A stretch of 64,000 nucleotides of DNA from Acidimicrobiaceae bacterium (lineage in GTDB: Bacteria; Actinomycetota; Acidimicrobiia; Acidimicrobiales; Aldehydirespiratoraceae). Each line of letters opens with the position of its first letter. The stretch's first letter is position 1. The stretch spans positions 1 through 64,000 of the forward strand of contig VYFQ01000019.1 in the NCBI GenBank assembly GCA_009842325.1, given 5' to 3'. Under the pieces are notes generated by a model. It worked only from the letters and a program-made list of their open reading frames with translations. It made no database searches and was not told the origin of the DNA. This document shows positions 55,128 to 62,853 of this stretch, one piece after another. The position numbers were made by a program, and so were the translations under genes.

Positions 55128-55925
55128 ATGGCAGACCGCATGGATCCGGCTCTGGTCGACAGAACGGCCATGCACTTGGCCGGGATCCAGGACGCCTCGC
55201 TGCCGACCAGACCGATGACCATCCCCGGGATCGACGGCGCCCTCGGAGCCCGGATCCTGTCGACCGATCTGAAGGGTTCGAGCACCCGGCTCGTGCGCCT
55301 GCGGGCGGGTTGGGGAACGGAGGCACGGGGCGCGTTCACCGCCGAGGTGGAGCTGTTCGTGATCCAGGGCGCGCTCGAGGCCGGACCGCACGCCCTGGAG
55401 GCCGGGGACTACGTCCACATCCCGATGGGGCGGACCGTCCCCCGGCTGCGGATCACAGCCGACGGCGCTGCCCTGCTGATGACGTCCGCTCCGGTGCGAT
55501 ACGACCCGACCTTCATGGGTCCGCCTGCCGAGCTGGTGCCCGGCCGGGCTTCCGAGCAGGACTGGGTGCCGGTTCCAGAGATGCCCGGTCGACACGTCAA
55601 GTCTCTGGGCCAGGGTCCGGTCGGCGACGTCTGGCTGGCTGGCGCTCGTGAATGGGACCATGGCGACGGCGGTTGGCACCACCATCCCCACCACGAGGAG
55701 TGCTTCGTGATCGACGGCGAGATCGTCCTGCGCGAAGGGCCCACTGAGACCGACGAGCTGATCACCGCAGGGGCGGGCACCTACTTCTTCCGCCCTGCGG
55801 GCGTGCTGCACTGCGGCCCCGGATCGCGCTGCGACGACACCATGCTCGCCTTCCACCGCGCCTTCGGCGACCTGAGCACCGAGTGGGTCCACTCCCCTGC
55901 CGGCGGGGACGAAGAGACGATCTGA
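55128..55925 (+). CDS. bicupin domain protein
   Basis: The 265-residue protein has two cupin halves. The first (AEVELFVIQGALEAG, GDYVHIPMGRTVP) lacks a full set of metal histidines. The second has GGWHHHPHHEECFVIDGEI, with three to four candidate ligands, and FRPAGVLHCGPGS. It resembles DUF4437-type cupins. It lies 53 nt after the phosphoribosyltransferase; the reaction is unknown. Confidence 0.82.
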   Translation: MADRMDPALVDRTAMHLAGIQDASLPTRPMTIPGIDGALGARILSTDLKGSSTRLVRLRAGWGTEARGAFTAEVELFVIQGALEAGPHALEAGDYVHIPMGRTVPRLRITADGAALLMTSAPVRYDPTFMGPPAELVPGRASEQDWVPVPEMPGRHVKSLGQGPVGDVWLAGAREWDHGDGGWHHHPHHEECFVIDGEIVLREGPTETDELITAGAGTYFFRPAGVLHCGPGSRCDDTMLAFHRAFGDLSTEWVHSPAGGDEETI

Positions 55926-55930
55926 CGCCG

Positions 55931-57952
55931 CTAACCCAGCACGGTCCGCACCGCCGCCTCCACGGCTTCGGCGCCCGGGACCACGGCCGCTTCTAGCGGC
56001 GGGCTGAACGGGATCGGCGCCGAGGCCGCGCCGACCCGCGCCACCGGCGCCTCCAGCTCCCCGAATAGCTCGGAGTGCAGTTGGGCGGCCAACTCGGCGC
56101 CGAAGCCGCCGAAGCACCACGCCTCGTGGGCCACCACCGCCCGGCGAGTGCGGGCCACCGACTGCACGACGGTGTCGAAGTCGAGCGGCACGAGCGAACG
56201 AAGGTCGATCACCTCGACGTCTATGCCGTCGGCGGCCAGCTGCTCGGCGGCGGCCAGCGCGTTCAGGGCCATCGCGGAGTAGGCCACCACGGTCACGTCG
56301 GCGCCGGAGCGGACCACCGCAGCCGATCCCAACGGCACCCGGTAATCGCCGGTGGGAACCGGGCCCCGCTGGGCGGTGATCTTCTTGTGCTCCAGGTAGA
56401 TGACCGGATCGGGATCGTCGATGGCCGTTCGCAGCAGGCCCTTGGCGTCGGCCGGGTTGGAGGGCGCCACCACCTTCAGGCCGGGCAGGTGGGTGAACAG
56501 TCCCTCCAGGCTGGAGGAGTGCTGGGACGCAGACGAGCGAAGCACACCGTCGGAGGCCCGCAGCACCAGCGGGACCGACACCTGGCCGCCGAACATGTAC
56601 CGGAACTTCGAGGCCTGGTTGACGATCTCGTCCATGGCCCCCAGCGTGAACTCCACGAAGCTCATGGACGCCACGGGACGCAGCCCCGCAGTGGCCGCCC
56701 CCACGGCAACGGCCACGATAATCGCCTCCGAGATGGGCATGTCGATGACCCGGCGGGATGCGAACTCGTCGACCAGGCCGCGGAACTGCCCGAAGTTGCC
56801 GCCCCATGAGATGTCCTCTCCCAGCACCACCACGCTGTCGTCGGCCCGCATGGCCCTGCTCATGGCATCGACCGTGGCCTGACCGAAGGTCATGCGTCGG
56901 GTCTCGGCCTCCTCACCGTCGGGATCGCCGGCCGGGGGAGCCTGGACGGCTCCCCTTCCGGGGCCCGCGGTGGCGGCCGGCACCGGAGTGAACACGTCGT
57001 CCAGAGCGCTCTCGGGATCTGGGAGGGATCCCGACTCGGCCCGCTCCTCGGCGTCGCGCACCGCCGCGGCCGCCTCCTGGTACACCGCCGCCCGGCTCTC
57101 AGAGTCGAGCCAGCCCCGCTCGGCCAGCGTCTCCTCCCAGCGCTGGATCGGATCGCGGCCGCGATACTCCTCCACCTCGGAAGCGTCCCGGTACACCTCG
57201 GCGTCGCCCACGTAGTGGCCTCCGAGACGGTAGGTGACCATGTTCAGCAGGGTCGGCCCCTCCCCGTCCCGGGCTCGCTGAACCGCCTCGGCCGCCGCGG
57301 CGGACACCTCGGCCACGTCGTTGCCGTCCACGGTCGCTCCCGCCATGCCATAGGCGGTGGCCCTCACGGCCAGGTCCTCCACCGATGTGGTCCGGCTGCG
57401 GGCGGTGAACTGCGCGTACTGGTTGTTCTCGCACACGTACACCACGCCCAGCTTGTGGACCGAGGCGAAGTTGAGGGCCTCGTGGAACGTTCCCTTGTTG
57501 ATCCCACCGTCGCCGAAGAAGCACACCGCCACGCGATCGGTGCCGCGGTGACGGGCGGCCAGCGCGGCGCCCGCGGCTATCCCGAATCCACCGCCGACGA
57601 TGCCGTTGGCGCCCAGCATCCCCAGCGAGAAGTCGGCCACGTGCATCGAGCCTCCCCGGCCCCGGCAGGCGCCCTCAGCCCGCCCGTAGAGCTCGGCCAT
57701 CAGGGCGGCGGGCGACATGCCCTTGGCCAGGGCGTGCCCATGACCCCGGTGGGTGGAGGTGATGTAGTCGTCCGGGCCCAGCTGGGCGCAGACCCCTGCC
57801 GCGATCGCCTCCTCACCGAGGTAGGTGTGGACGAATCCGGGAAGCATCCCGGCCTTGAACAGCTCCTCGACCCGGCCCTCGAACACCCTGATCAGCACCA
57901 TGGTCCGGTGCAGGGCCAAGGCATCGGACCGCTCCAACGTTGGCGCCGTCAT
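55931..57952 (-). CDS. thiamine-diphosphate 2-oxoacid dehydrogenase E1, fused alpha and beta
   Basis: The 673-residue protein joins E1 alpha (residues 1-330) and beta (about 350-673), normally two genes. The ThDP motif is GDG (147-149) with Asn177 in VYVCENNQYA. The alpha part has FVHTYLGEEAIAAGV and TSTHRGHGHALAKG. The beta part has VLGEDISWGGNFG, EAIIVAVAVGAATAGLRPV and APSNPADAKGLLR. It resembles acetoin, pyruvate or branched-chain E1 enzymes; the substrate is not clear. The ATG is 2 nt after the SDR stop. Confidence 0.9.
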   Translation of the reverse strand: MTAPTLERSDALALHRTMVLIRVFEGRVEELFKAGMLPGFVHTYLGEEAIAAGVCAQLGPDDYITSTHRGHGHALAKGMSPAALMAELYGRAEGACRGRGGSMHVADFSLGMLGANGIVGGGFGIAAGAALAARHRGTDRVAVCFFGDGGINKGTFHEALNFASVHKLGVVYVCENNQYAQFTARSRTTSVEDLAVRATAYGMAGATVDGNDVAEVSAAAAEAVQRARDGEGPTLLNMVTYRLGGHYVGDAEVYRDASEVEEYRGRDPIQRWEETLAERGWLDSESRAAVYQEAAAAVRDAEERAESGSLPDPESALDDVFTPVPAATAGPGRGAVQAPPAGDPDGEEAETRRMTFGQATVDAMSRAMRADDSVVVLGEDISWGGNFGQFRGLVDEFASRRVIDMPISEAIIVAVAVGAATAGLRPVASMSFVEFTLGAMDEIVNQASKFRYMFGGQVSVPLVLRASDGVLRSSASQHSSSLEGLFTHLPGLKVVAPSNPADAKGLLRTAIDDPDPVIYLEHKKITAQRGPVPTGDYRVPLGSAAVVRSGADVTVVAYSAMALNALAAAEQLAADGIDVEVIDLRSLVPLDFDTVVQSVARTRRAVVAHEAWCFGGFGAELAAQLHSELFGELEAPVARVGAASAPIPFSPPLEAAVVPGAEAVEAAVRTVLG

Positions 57953-57954
57953 GG

Positions 57955-58716
57955 TCACTGCGCGGTGTAGCCGCCGTCGACGGCGAGGATCTGGCCGGTG
58001 ACCATGGCCGACGCAGGCCCGGCGAGGAACACCGCGGCACCCACCATTTCGACCGGCTCGGCCAGCCGGCCCAGCGGGGTGCGGCTCTCGAAGTAGTCCT
58101 TCAGTTCCGGCTCGAGCTCCCACTGGCGGCGCACCAGCGGCGTGGCCACGTGGCCGGGCGAGATGGCGTTGACCCTCACGTTGTGCGGGGCCCACTCCAC
58201 CGCCAGCGTGCGGGTCATCTGGATCACCCCGCCCTTCGAGGCCTGGTAGCCGACACTGCCCGCGAAGCCGACCTCGCCGACCACCGAGGCGATGTTGACG
58301 ATGGAGCCGCCGTGCGGCTGGGCGATCATGCGGCGGCCCAGGGCGCGGCAAGTGCGGAACGCTCCGGTGAGGTTCACGTCGATCACGTCGGCCCACGTCT
58401 CGTCGTCGTAGTCGGCGGCCGGCCCCCGACCGCCGATCCCGGCACACGTGACCAGCACGTCGATGCTGCCGGAGACCGCGGCAGCCCGCTCGGCTAGGGC
58501 GAGCACCGACACCTCGTCGCGCACGTCCACGGTGACGGCTTCGGACCGCTCCGGCCCGAGCCGCTGGGCCAGTGCCTCATTGGGCTCGCCAGCCGCATCG
58601 GCACACACGACGAAGGCGCCGGCATCGGCCAGCCCTTCGGCGATGGGCGCGCCCAAACCGCCGGCCGCGCCGGTGACGACCGCGACCCGACCCTCCAGCG
58701 AGAAGGCCTCGCTCAT
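57955..58716 (-). CDS. short-chain dehydrogenase/reductase
   Basis: A 253-residue classical SDR: TGAAGGLGAPIAEGL cofactor loop, CADAAGEP after beta 2, NAG-equivalent TCAGIGG, and the catalytic Ser in IVNIASVVGEV with YQASK. It ends with the DGGYTAQ strand typical of NAD(H)-linked family members. Its start overlaps the lipoyl gene as ATGA. Confidence 0.93.
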   Translation of the reverse strand: MSEAFSLEGRVAVVTGAAGGLGAPIAEGLADAGAFVVCADAAGEPNEALAQRLGPERSEAVTVDVRDEVSVLALAERAAAVSGSIDVLVTCAGIGGRGPAADYDDETWADVIDVNLTGAFRTCRALGRRMIAQPHGGSIVNIASVVGEVGFAGSVGYQASKGGVIQMTRTLAVEWAPHNVRVNAISPGHVATPLVRRQWELEPELKDYFESRTPLGRLAEPVEMVGAAVFLAGPASAMVTGQILAVDGGYTAQ

Positions 58717-58979
58717 CCTGTCGAAACGGTTGCCAGGACGGTTCCCACCGCCACCTCTTCGTCGCCGGCCGGCACCAGGACATGGAGCCGGCCCGACGCC
58801 GGGGCCTCCAACTCGGTCTCGGCCTTGTCGGTGTCGATGACCACCACAGGTTCGCCCGCGGTCACCTGCGAGCCGTCCTCAACCAGCCACTCCACCACCA
58901 GCACCTGCTCCACGACCCCCATCTGGGGAATCGTCAACTCGGCGCCGGCGGGCCCGGCTCCCTCCTCAGATGTGGCCAT
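58713..58979 (-). CDS. free-standing lipoyl (biotinyl/lipoyl attachment) domain protein
   Basis: The 88-residue protein consists of little more than one lipoyl domain: IPQMGVVEQVLVVEWLVEDG, then the lysine in DTDKAETELEAPASG for lipoylation. There is no E2 catalytic domain. The ATG at 58979 overlaps the RraA gene by 14 nt and the stop overlaps the SDR start. It is presumably the swinging arm for the fused E1. Confidence 0.88.
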   Translation of the reverse strand: MATSEEGAGPAGAELTIPQMGVVEQVLVVEWLVEDGSQVTAGEPVVVIDTDKAETELEAPASGRLHVLVPAGDEEVAVGTVLATVSTG

Positions 58980-59637
58980 GGCGCTCGAGCCCCTCCCACG
59001 GAGTGGCGCCGGCCCGCATGTCGGCCCGCACCAGCTCCTCGGACCCGACAATCGATTCTGACTGCAGCAACACCCGCTCCGCCTCGGATCCGGCCACCAC
59101 CAGGACGCCGTCGCGGTCGCCGACGACCAAGTCGCCGGGCTCCACGGTCACGCCACCGATGGTCACCGGCACCTGCGAGGCGACCATCTCCCAGCGCCCG
59201 ATGGCATTAAGCGGCGACAGGTCCCGGTAGAAGACCTGCAGGCCGATGTCGAGAAGGCCGTCAAGGTCGCGCAGGTTGCCTTCGAGCACCACGCCCGTAC
59301 AGCCGTACTGCTGGGCCGAGTTGCCGGTCAGCTCCCCGAAGTGGCCAACCTCGCTGTCGGGGTTGTACGACACCAGCACCGAGTCCGGCGTCAGCTCCTT
59401 GAACATCTCCAGATACGACTTGATGCGGTCGAGGCCCCGGTCCCAGCCCACGCCGGGGCGGATGGCCCGGCCCTTCAGCGTGTAGGCAATGCCGGCCATG
59501 CGCATGTCAGGCAGCAGAGGCTTCAGCCCGCTGGGCAGCACCCGCTCGGGCAGGTCCAACTCGTACAGGGCGTCGCACACCACCGACACGCAGATGCGCC
59601 GGTAGCGCGCGCAGAGTTCCGAAGTAGGAATGGTCAT
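58966..59637 (-). CDS. RraA-like/4-hydroxy-4-methyl-2-oxoglutarate aldolase-fold protein
   Basis: The 223-residue protein has the RraA fold signature: VCDALYELDLPERVLPSG, GELTGNSAQQYGCTGVVLEG with the following NLRD in place of the GxxRD loop, and VEPGDLVVGDRDGVLVV. Members are either class II pyruvate aldolases or RNase E inhibitors; in an operon of metabolic enzymes the aldolase role is more likely. A strong GGGGAGGGATAGGCA ribosome-binding stretch in the end of the M20 gene precedes the ATG. Confidence 0.86.
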   Translation of the reverse strand: MTIPTSELCARYRRICVSVVCDALYELDLPERVLPSGLKPLLPDMRMAGIAYTLKGRAIRPGVGWDRGLDRIKSYLEMFKELTPDSVLVSYNPDSEVGHFGELTGNSAQQYGCTGVVLEGNLRDLDGLLDIGLQVFYRDLSPLNAIGRWEMVASQVPVTIGGVTVEPGDLVVGDRDGVLVVAGSEAERVLLQSESIVGSEELVRADMRAGATPWEGLERHGHI

Positions 59638-59640
59638 TGC

Positions 59641-60918
59641 CTATCCCTCCCCCGCCTCGCCCAGATAGCGCAAAGCGGCCAGGGCATAGATGCTGGCCGA
59701 CAGGGCCGCGCCGTCGGCGTCCATGTACTCGTTGGGGCTGTGGGCCCTAGGCAGCATCCCGGGCCCGAACGCGGCCACCGTGGGGATGCCGGCGGTCAGC
59801 TGGAAGTAGGGCGCGTCGGTGGCTCCGGGGAAGGCGTCGAGCTCGGGTGAGATGCCCAAGACCTCGCGACCCGCCTCGACGAGAGCGCCCACCACCGGGT
59901 GGTCGGCATCGATCTCGACCGGGGGAACCGTCAGGAACCAGTTCAGCTCCGCTCGCAAGTCCGGATCGTCGGCCAGGGCGTCAGCCAGGAAGCGTCCGAC
60001 GTCCGCCTTCAGCGACTCCTCGGTCATTCCCGGCAGAGTCCGCACATCGCAGGCGAACTCGGCGTTGCCGGGATACACGCCGTAGAACACTCCCGCCTCG
60101 GCCATCACCCCGACGTTGACGGTGGGACCGACGGGGCAAAGGGGATGGTCGTCGTAGGTGAGATACGACTTGAGCTCGCGGTCCATGCGGTCGATCAGGC
60201 GGGCCATCTTCACGGTGGCATTGACGCACGGCAGGCGGTCCGAGATGGACGAGTGCATCTGCGTTCCGGTGATCGCCACCTTGAACAGGGCCGCACCCCT
60301 CGACACCAGGTGGACCGACTGCCATTCGGAGGTAATGCCGCTGGGCTCGCCGATGATCGCGGCGTCGGCCTCCAGATGGCCGTTCTCGGCCAGCCACTTG
60401 GATCCGAACTGGGCGCCGGCCTCCTCGTCTGCGGTGAACACCAGTACCAGTTCGCCCGCGAATCCCCCGCCGGCTCCGTCGGCCTCCTGAGCGTGATGCA
60501 AGGCGGCCGCGGCGTACATCATCCCGGCCACCGCCGCCTTCATGTCGCCGGAGCCCAGCCCGATGAGATGGCCGTCGCGCAGCACCGGGTCCCAGGGATC
60601 GGTCTCCCAGGCGTCCATGTCACCGGCCGGCTTGGTGTCGAGATGGCCCGACAGGATCAGCGTCGGCCCCGGTGCCGCGCCCTTCACGCGGACCAGCACA
60701 TTGGGCCGTTCCTCGAGTGCGCCGACGCGGGAGATGTCGTCGATGCCGAACTCCCGAAGCCTTCTGATGACTAGGTCGGCCACGGCCCGCTCGTCGCCCG
60801 GCGGGTTCGGCGACGGAGTCCGGATCAGGTCTCGGGCCAGTTCCAGCACCTCGCCGTCCCGTCCGTCGAGATAGGCGCGGACGCGCTCCGCCATCGACGG
60901 TGCCTGCGTCGGATTCAT
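59641..60918 (-). CDS. M20-family (ArgE/DapE-like) metallopeptidase
   Basis: A 425-residue dinuclear zinc hydrolase with SGHLDTKPAG, GSGDMKAAVAGMMYAA, FTADEEAGAQFG, AIIGEPSGITSEW and a final HSPNEYMD. ArgE, DapE, succinyl-diaminopimelate and carboxypeptidase-like enzymes share these motifs, so the substrate is open. AGGGAG is 8 nt before the ATG. It starts the five-gene set with RraA, lipoyl, SDR and E1. Confidence 0.9.
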   Translation of the reverse strand: MNPTQAPSMAERVRAYLDGRDGEVLELARDLIRTPSPNPPGDERAVADLVIRRLREFGIDDISRVGALEERPNVLVRVKGAAPGPTLILSGHLDTKPAGDMDAWETDPWDPVLRDGHLIGLGSGDMKAAVAGMMYAAAALHHAQEADGAGGGFAGELVLVFTADEEAGAQFGSKWLAENGHLEADAAIIGEPSGITSEWQSVHLVSRGAALFKVAITGTQMHSSISDRLPCVNATVKMARLIDRMDRELKSYLTYDDHPLCPVGPTVNVGVMAEAGVFYGVYPGNAEFACDVRTLPGMTEESLKADVGRFLADALADDPDLRAELNWFLTVPPVEIDADHPVVGALVEAGREVLGISPELDAFPGATDAPYFQLTAGIPTVAAFGPGMLPRAHSPNEYMDADGAALSASIYALAALRYLGEAGEG

Positions 60919-60939
60919 GTCGCTGTCTCCCTTCTGCCG

Positions 60940-60986
60940 AACTTCAATGGGTTAACCACCCCAGATGTGGTCACCCCATTGAAGTT
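60940..60986. promoter_or_regulatory. long perfect inverted repeat between aminotransferase and M20 gene
   Basis: AACTTCAATGGG (60940-60951) and CCCATTGAAGTT (60975-60986) are perfect 12-bp arms. Inside, ACCAC (60955-60959) pairs with GTGGT (60967-60971) around a short loop. The 47-bp palindrome starts 22 bp upstream of the M20 ATG on the minus strand, so it is in the right place for an operator or a leader hairpin. It is A+T-richer than its surroundings. Confidence 0.6.
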
Positions 60987-61033
60987 GCCGAGCCGCTCGG
61001 GCCGCGCGGTCGCCCGGCGGGTCGCGGACGTCC

Positions 61034-62221
61034 TCATGAGCCAATCCCGATCCGCTCGGCCTCTTGTTCGTGGAGGGCCTTCGCCAACCGGCGCAGCCCC
61101 TCGGCTATGGCCTCGGATTCAGCCGCCAACGAGATCCGGGCCCAGCCCCGGCCAGCGGGTCCGAACACCGACCCCGGCGCCACGCTCACAGAGTGCGAGC
61201 GGAGCAGGCCCAGCGCGAAGTCGAGGTCGTCGAGCCCGGCGTCGGACACGTCCACCAGCATGTACAGGGTCCCGTCGGGAGCGACGGCCCGTAGGCCGGC
61301 GGCCTCGACCACCTCCAGCGCCACCACCCGCCGACGCCGGTAGGCATCAAGCATGGCTTCGTACGGGGCCCGGGGTCCGGTCAGCGCAGCCTCGGCCGCC
61401 TTCTGTGAGATCGTGCTCGGGCACGACACCAGGGGCTCCTGGAGGGTGCGAAGCACATCGGCCAGCGCGGCCGGCGCGGCCACATAGCCGACCCGCCAGC
61501 CGGTCATGGCGTAGACCTTGGAGAAGCTGCACACCGTGACCACCCGCCCGTCGGGGTCGAACGGCCCGGCCGCAGTGTGGACGCAGTCGGGCGAAAGCAC
61601 CATCTCGTCGTAGACCTCGTCGCACACCAGCCACAGATCGCGGCGGGCCGCGAGTTCTACCAGACCCTCCATGAGGCTGGGCGGGTACACCGCGCCGGTC
61701 GGGTTGGCCGGCGTGTTGACGAACAACACCTTGGTGCGTTCCGTCACCAACTCCTCGAGTGCGGCGGCATCGGGGAGGAAGCCGGCGTCGGCCGACAGCC
61801 GGTAGAAGACGGGCCGGCCCCCCAGCAGGCGCACCATCTCGTCCATGTTGGGAAAGCCGGGCGTGGGCAGCAGCACCTCGTCGCCGGGATCCAGCAGGGC
61901 CAGATACACCGAGTACAGGCCGTTCATAGCCCCGGGTGTCACCACGATCTCGTCAACGGAGGCTTCGATGCGATTAACGCCGAGAAGCTTGTCGGCCAGC
62001 AGCTCCCGCAGGCTCAACAGGCCCCCGTTGGGGCCGTAGCCGGTGTGGCCGTCGCGGGCAGCCCTGGCCGCCGCCTCGATGACATGGGCGGGGGTGGTGA
62101 AGCTGGGCTCGCCCACCTCCAACCTGATCACGTCGTCGCCGAGACGAGCGGCGGCGTCGAAGAGGACCCTGATCTCCGACCGGCGCAGAGAATCGGCCCG
62201 GTCGGCGGGAGGCCTCGTCAC
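61034..62221 (-). CDS. pyridoxal-phosphate aminotransferase, class I
   Basis: A 395-residue fold-type I aminotransferase: [65 protein letters not shown], and the PLP lysine in [17 protein letters not shown]. It is only distantly similar to the one at 30991. The GTG overlaps the PNPOx stop (GTGA). The amino donor and acceptor are unknown. Confidence 0.9.
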   Translation of the reverse strand: MTRPPADRADSLRRSEIRVLFDAAARLGDDVIRLEVGEPSFTTPAHVIEAAARAARDGHTGYGPNGGLLSLRELLADKLLGVNRIEASVDEIVVTPGAMNGLYSVYLALLDPGDEVLLPTPGFPNMDEMVRLLGGRPVFYRLSADAGFLPDAAALEELVTERTKVLFVNTPANPTGAVYPPSLMEGLVELAARRDLWLVCDEVYDEMVLSPDCVHTAAGPFDPDGRVVTVCSFSKVYAMTGWRVGYVAAPAALADVLRTLQEPLVSCPSTISQKAAEAALTGPRAPYEAMLDAYRRRRVVALEVVEAAGLRAVAPDGTLYMLVDVSDAGLDDLDFALGLLRSHSVSVAPGSVFGPAGRGWARISLAAESEAIAEGLRRLAKALHEQEAERIGIGS

Positions 62222-62781
62222 TGGGACCGAGCCGCGGCCTTGGCTTCGAGGTCGGGGCGCTGGCCGGGATCGAAGTAGCGCAGCGCCCAGTCCGCCCCCT
62301 GCCAGGTCACCAGGCGGCCGTCACGCGGCACGAGCCGCACCAGGTATCGCTCCCAGCCCCACGACATCTTGAGCTGCTCCGGCCCGTCCGGACCGGTGTA
62401 GCGGACGGCCATCTCCTCAGCCACGGGCACCCACTGCGAGCCCTCGCCAACGGCTGGGCCCTCGACGATCTGGGCCGTGCACTGGGCCAGCACCTTGCGG
62501 ATCCGGGGGTGGGCCAGCTCCTCTATGCACACCGCGCAGCGGGGATCGCGTCGCAGGTCATCGACCCACTCCGAGCGTTTGCGCCCCACCACCAGGAACG
62601 CCTCGCCGTCCCACTGGTACCAGAGCGGTACCACCATGGGCCAGCCGTCGGCCTTGAGGTGGGCCAGCTTGAGTAGCCAGGTGCTGTCGGCGCTGGCCAG
62701 GAAGTCCGCGACCTGCGCCGCGGGAATCCCGCCGGCGCCGGAGTCCTCCTCGTAGTACCGCTCCTGCTTGAATTCGCTCAT
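62218..62781 (-). CDS. pyridoxamine 5'-phosphate oxidase-like FMN-binding protein
   Basis: The 187-residue protein has a split-barrel (PNPOx-like) fold: FLASADSTWLLKLAHLKADG, PMVVPLWYQWDGEAFLVVG, and DPRCAVCIEEL. Such proteins bind FMN, F420 or haem and have diverse roles. GGGGAG precedes the ATG at 62781, and the longer frame upstream is a shadow of the divergent hydrolase. It is coupled to the aminotransferase. Confidence 0.85.
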   Translation of the reverse strand: MSEFKQERYYEEDSGAGGIPAAQVADFLASADSTWLLKLAHLKADGWPMVVPLWYQWDGEAFLVVGRKRSEWVDDLRRDPRCAVCIEELAHPRIRKVLAQCTAQIVEGPAVGEGSQWVPVAEEMAVRYTGPDGPEQLKMSWGWERYLVRLVPRDGRLVTWQGADWALRYFDPGQRPDLEAKAAARSQ

Positions 62782-62853
62782 CGACACACTCCCCGGTAGT
62801 TCGCGGTCCACCCGCGTCAGGCCGGGCCGATACTGACACACCGCAGAGGCGCC

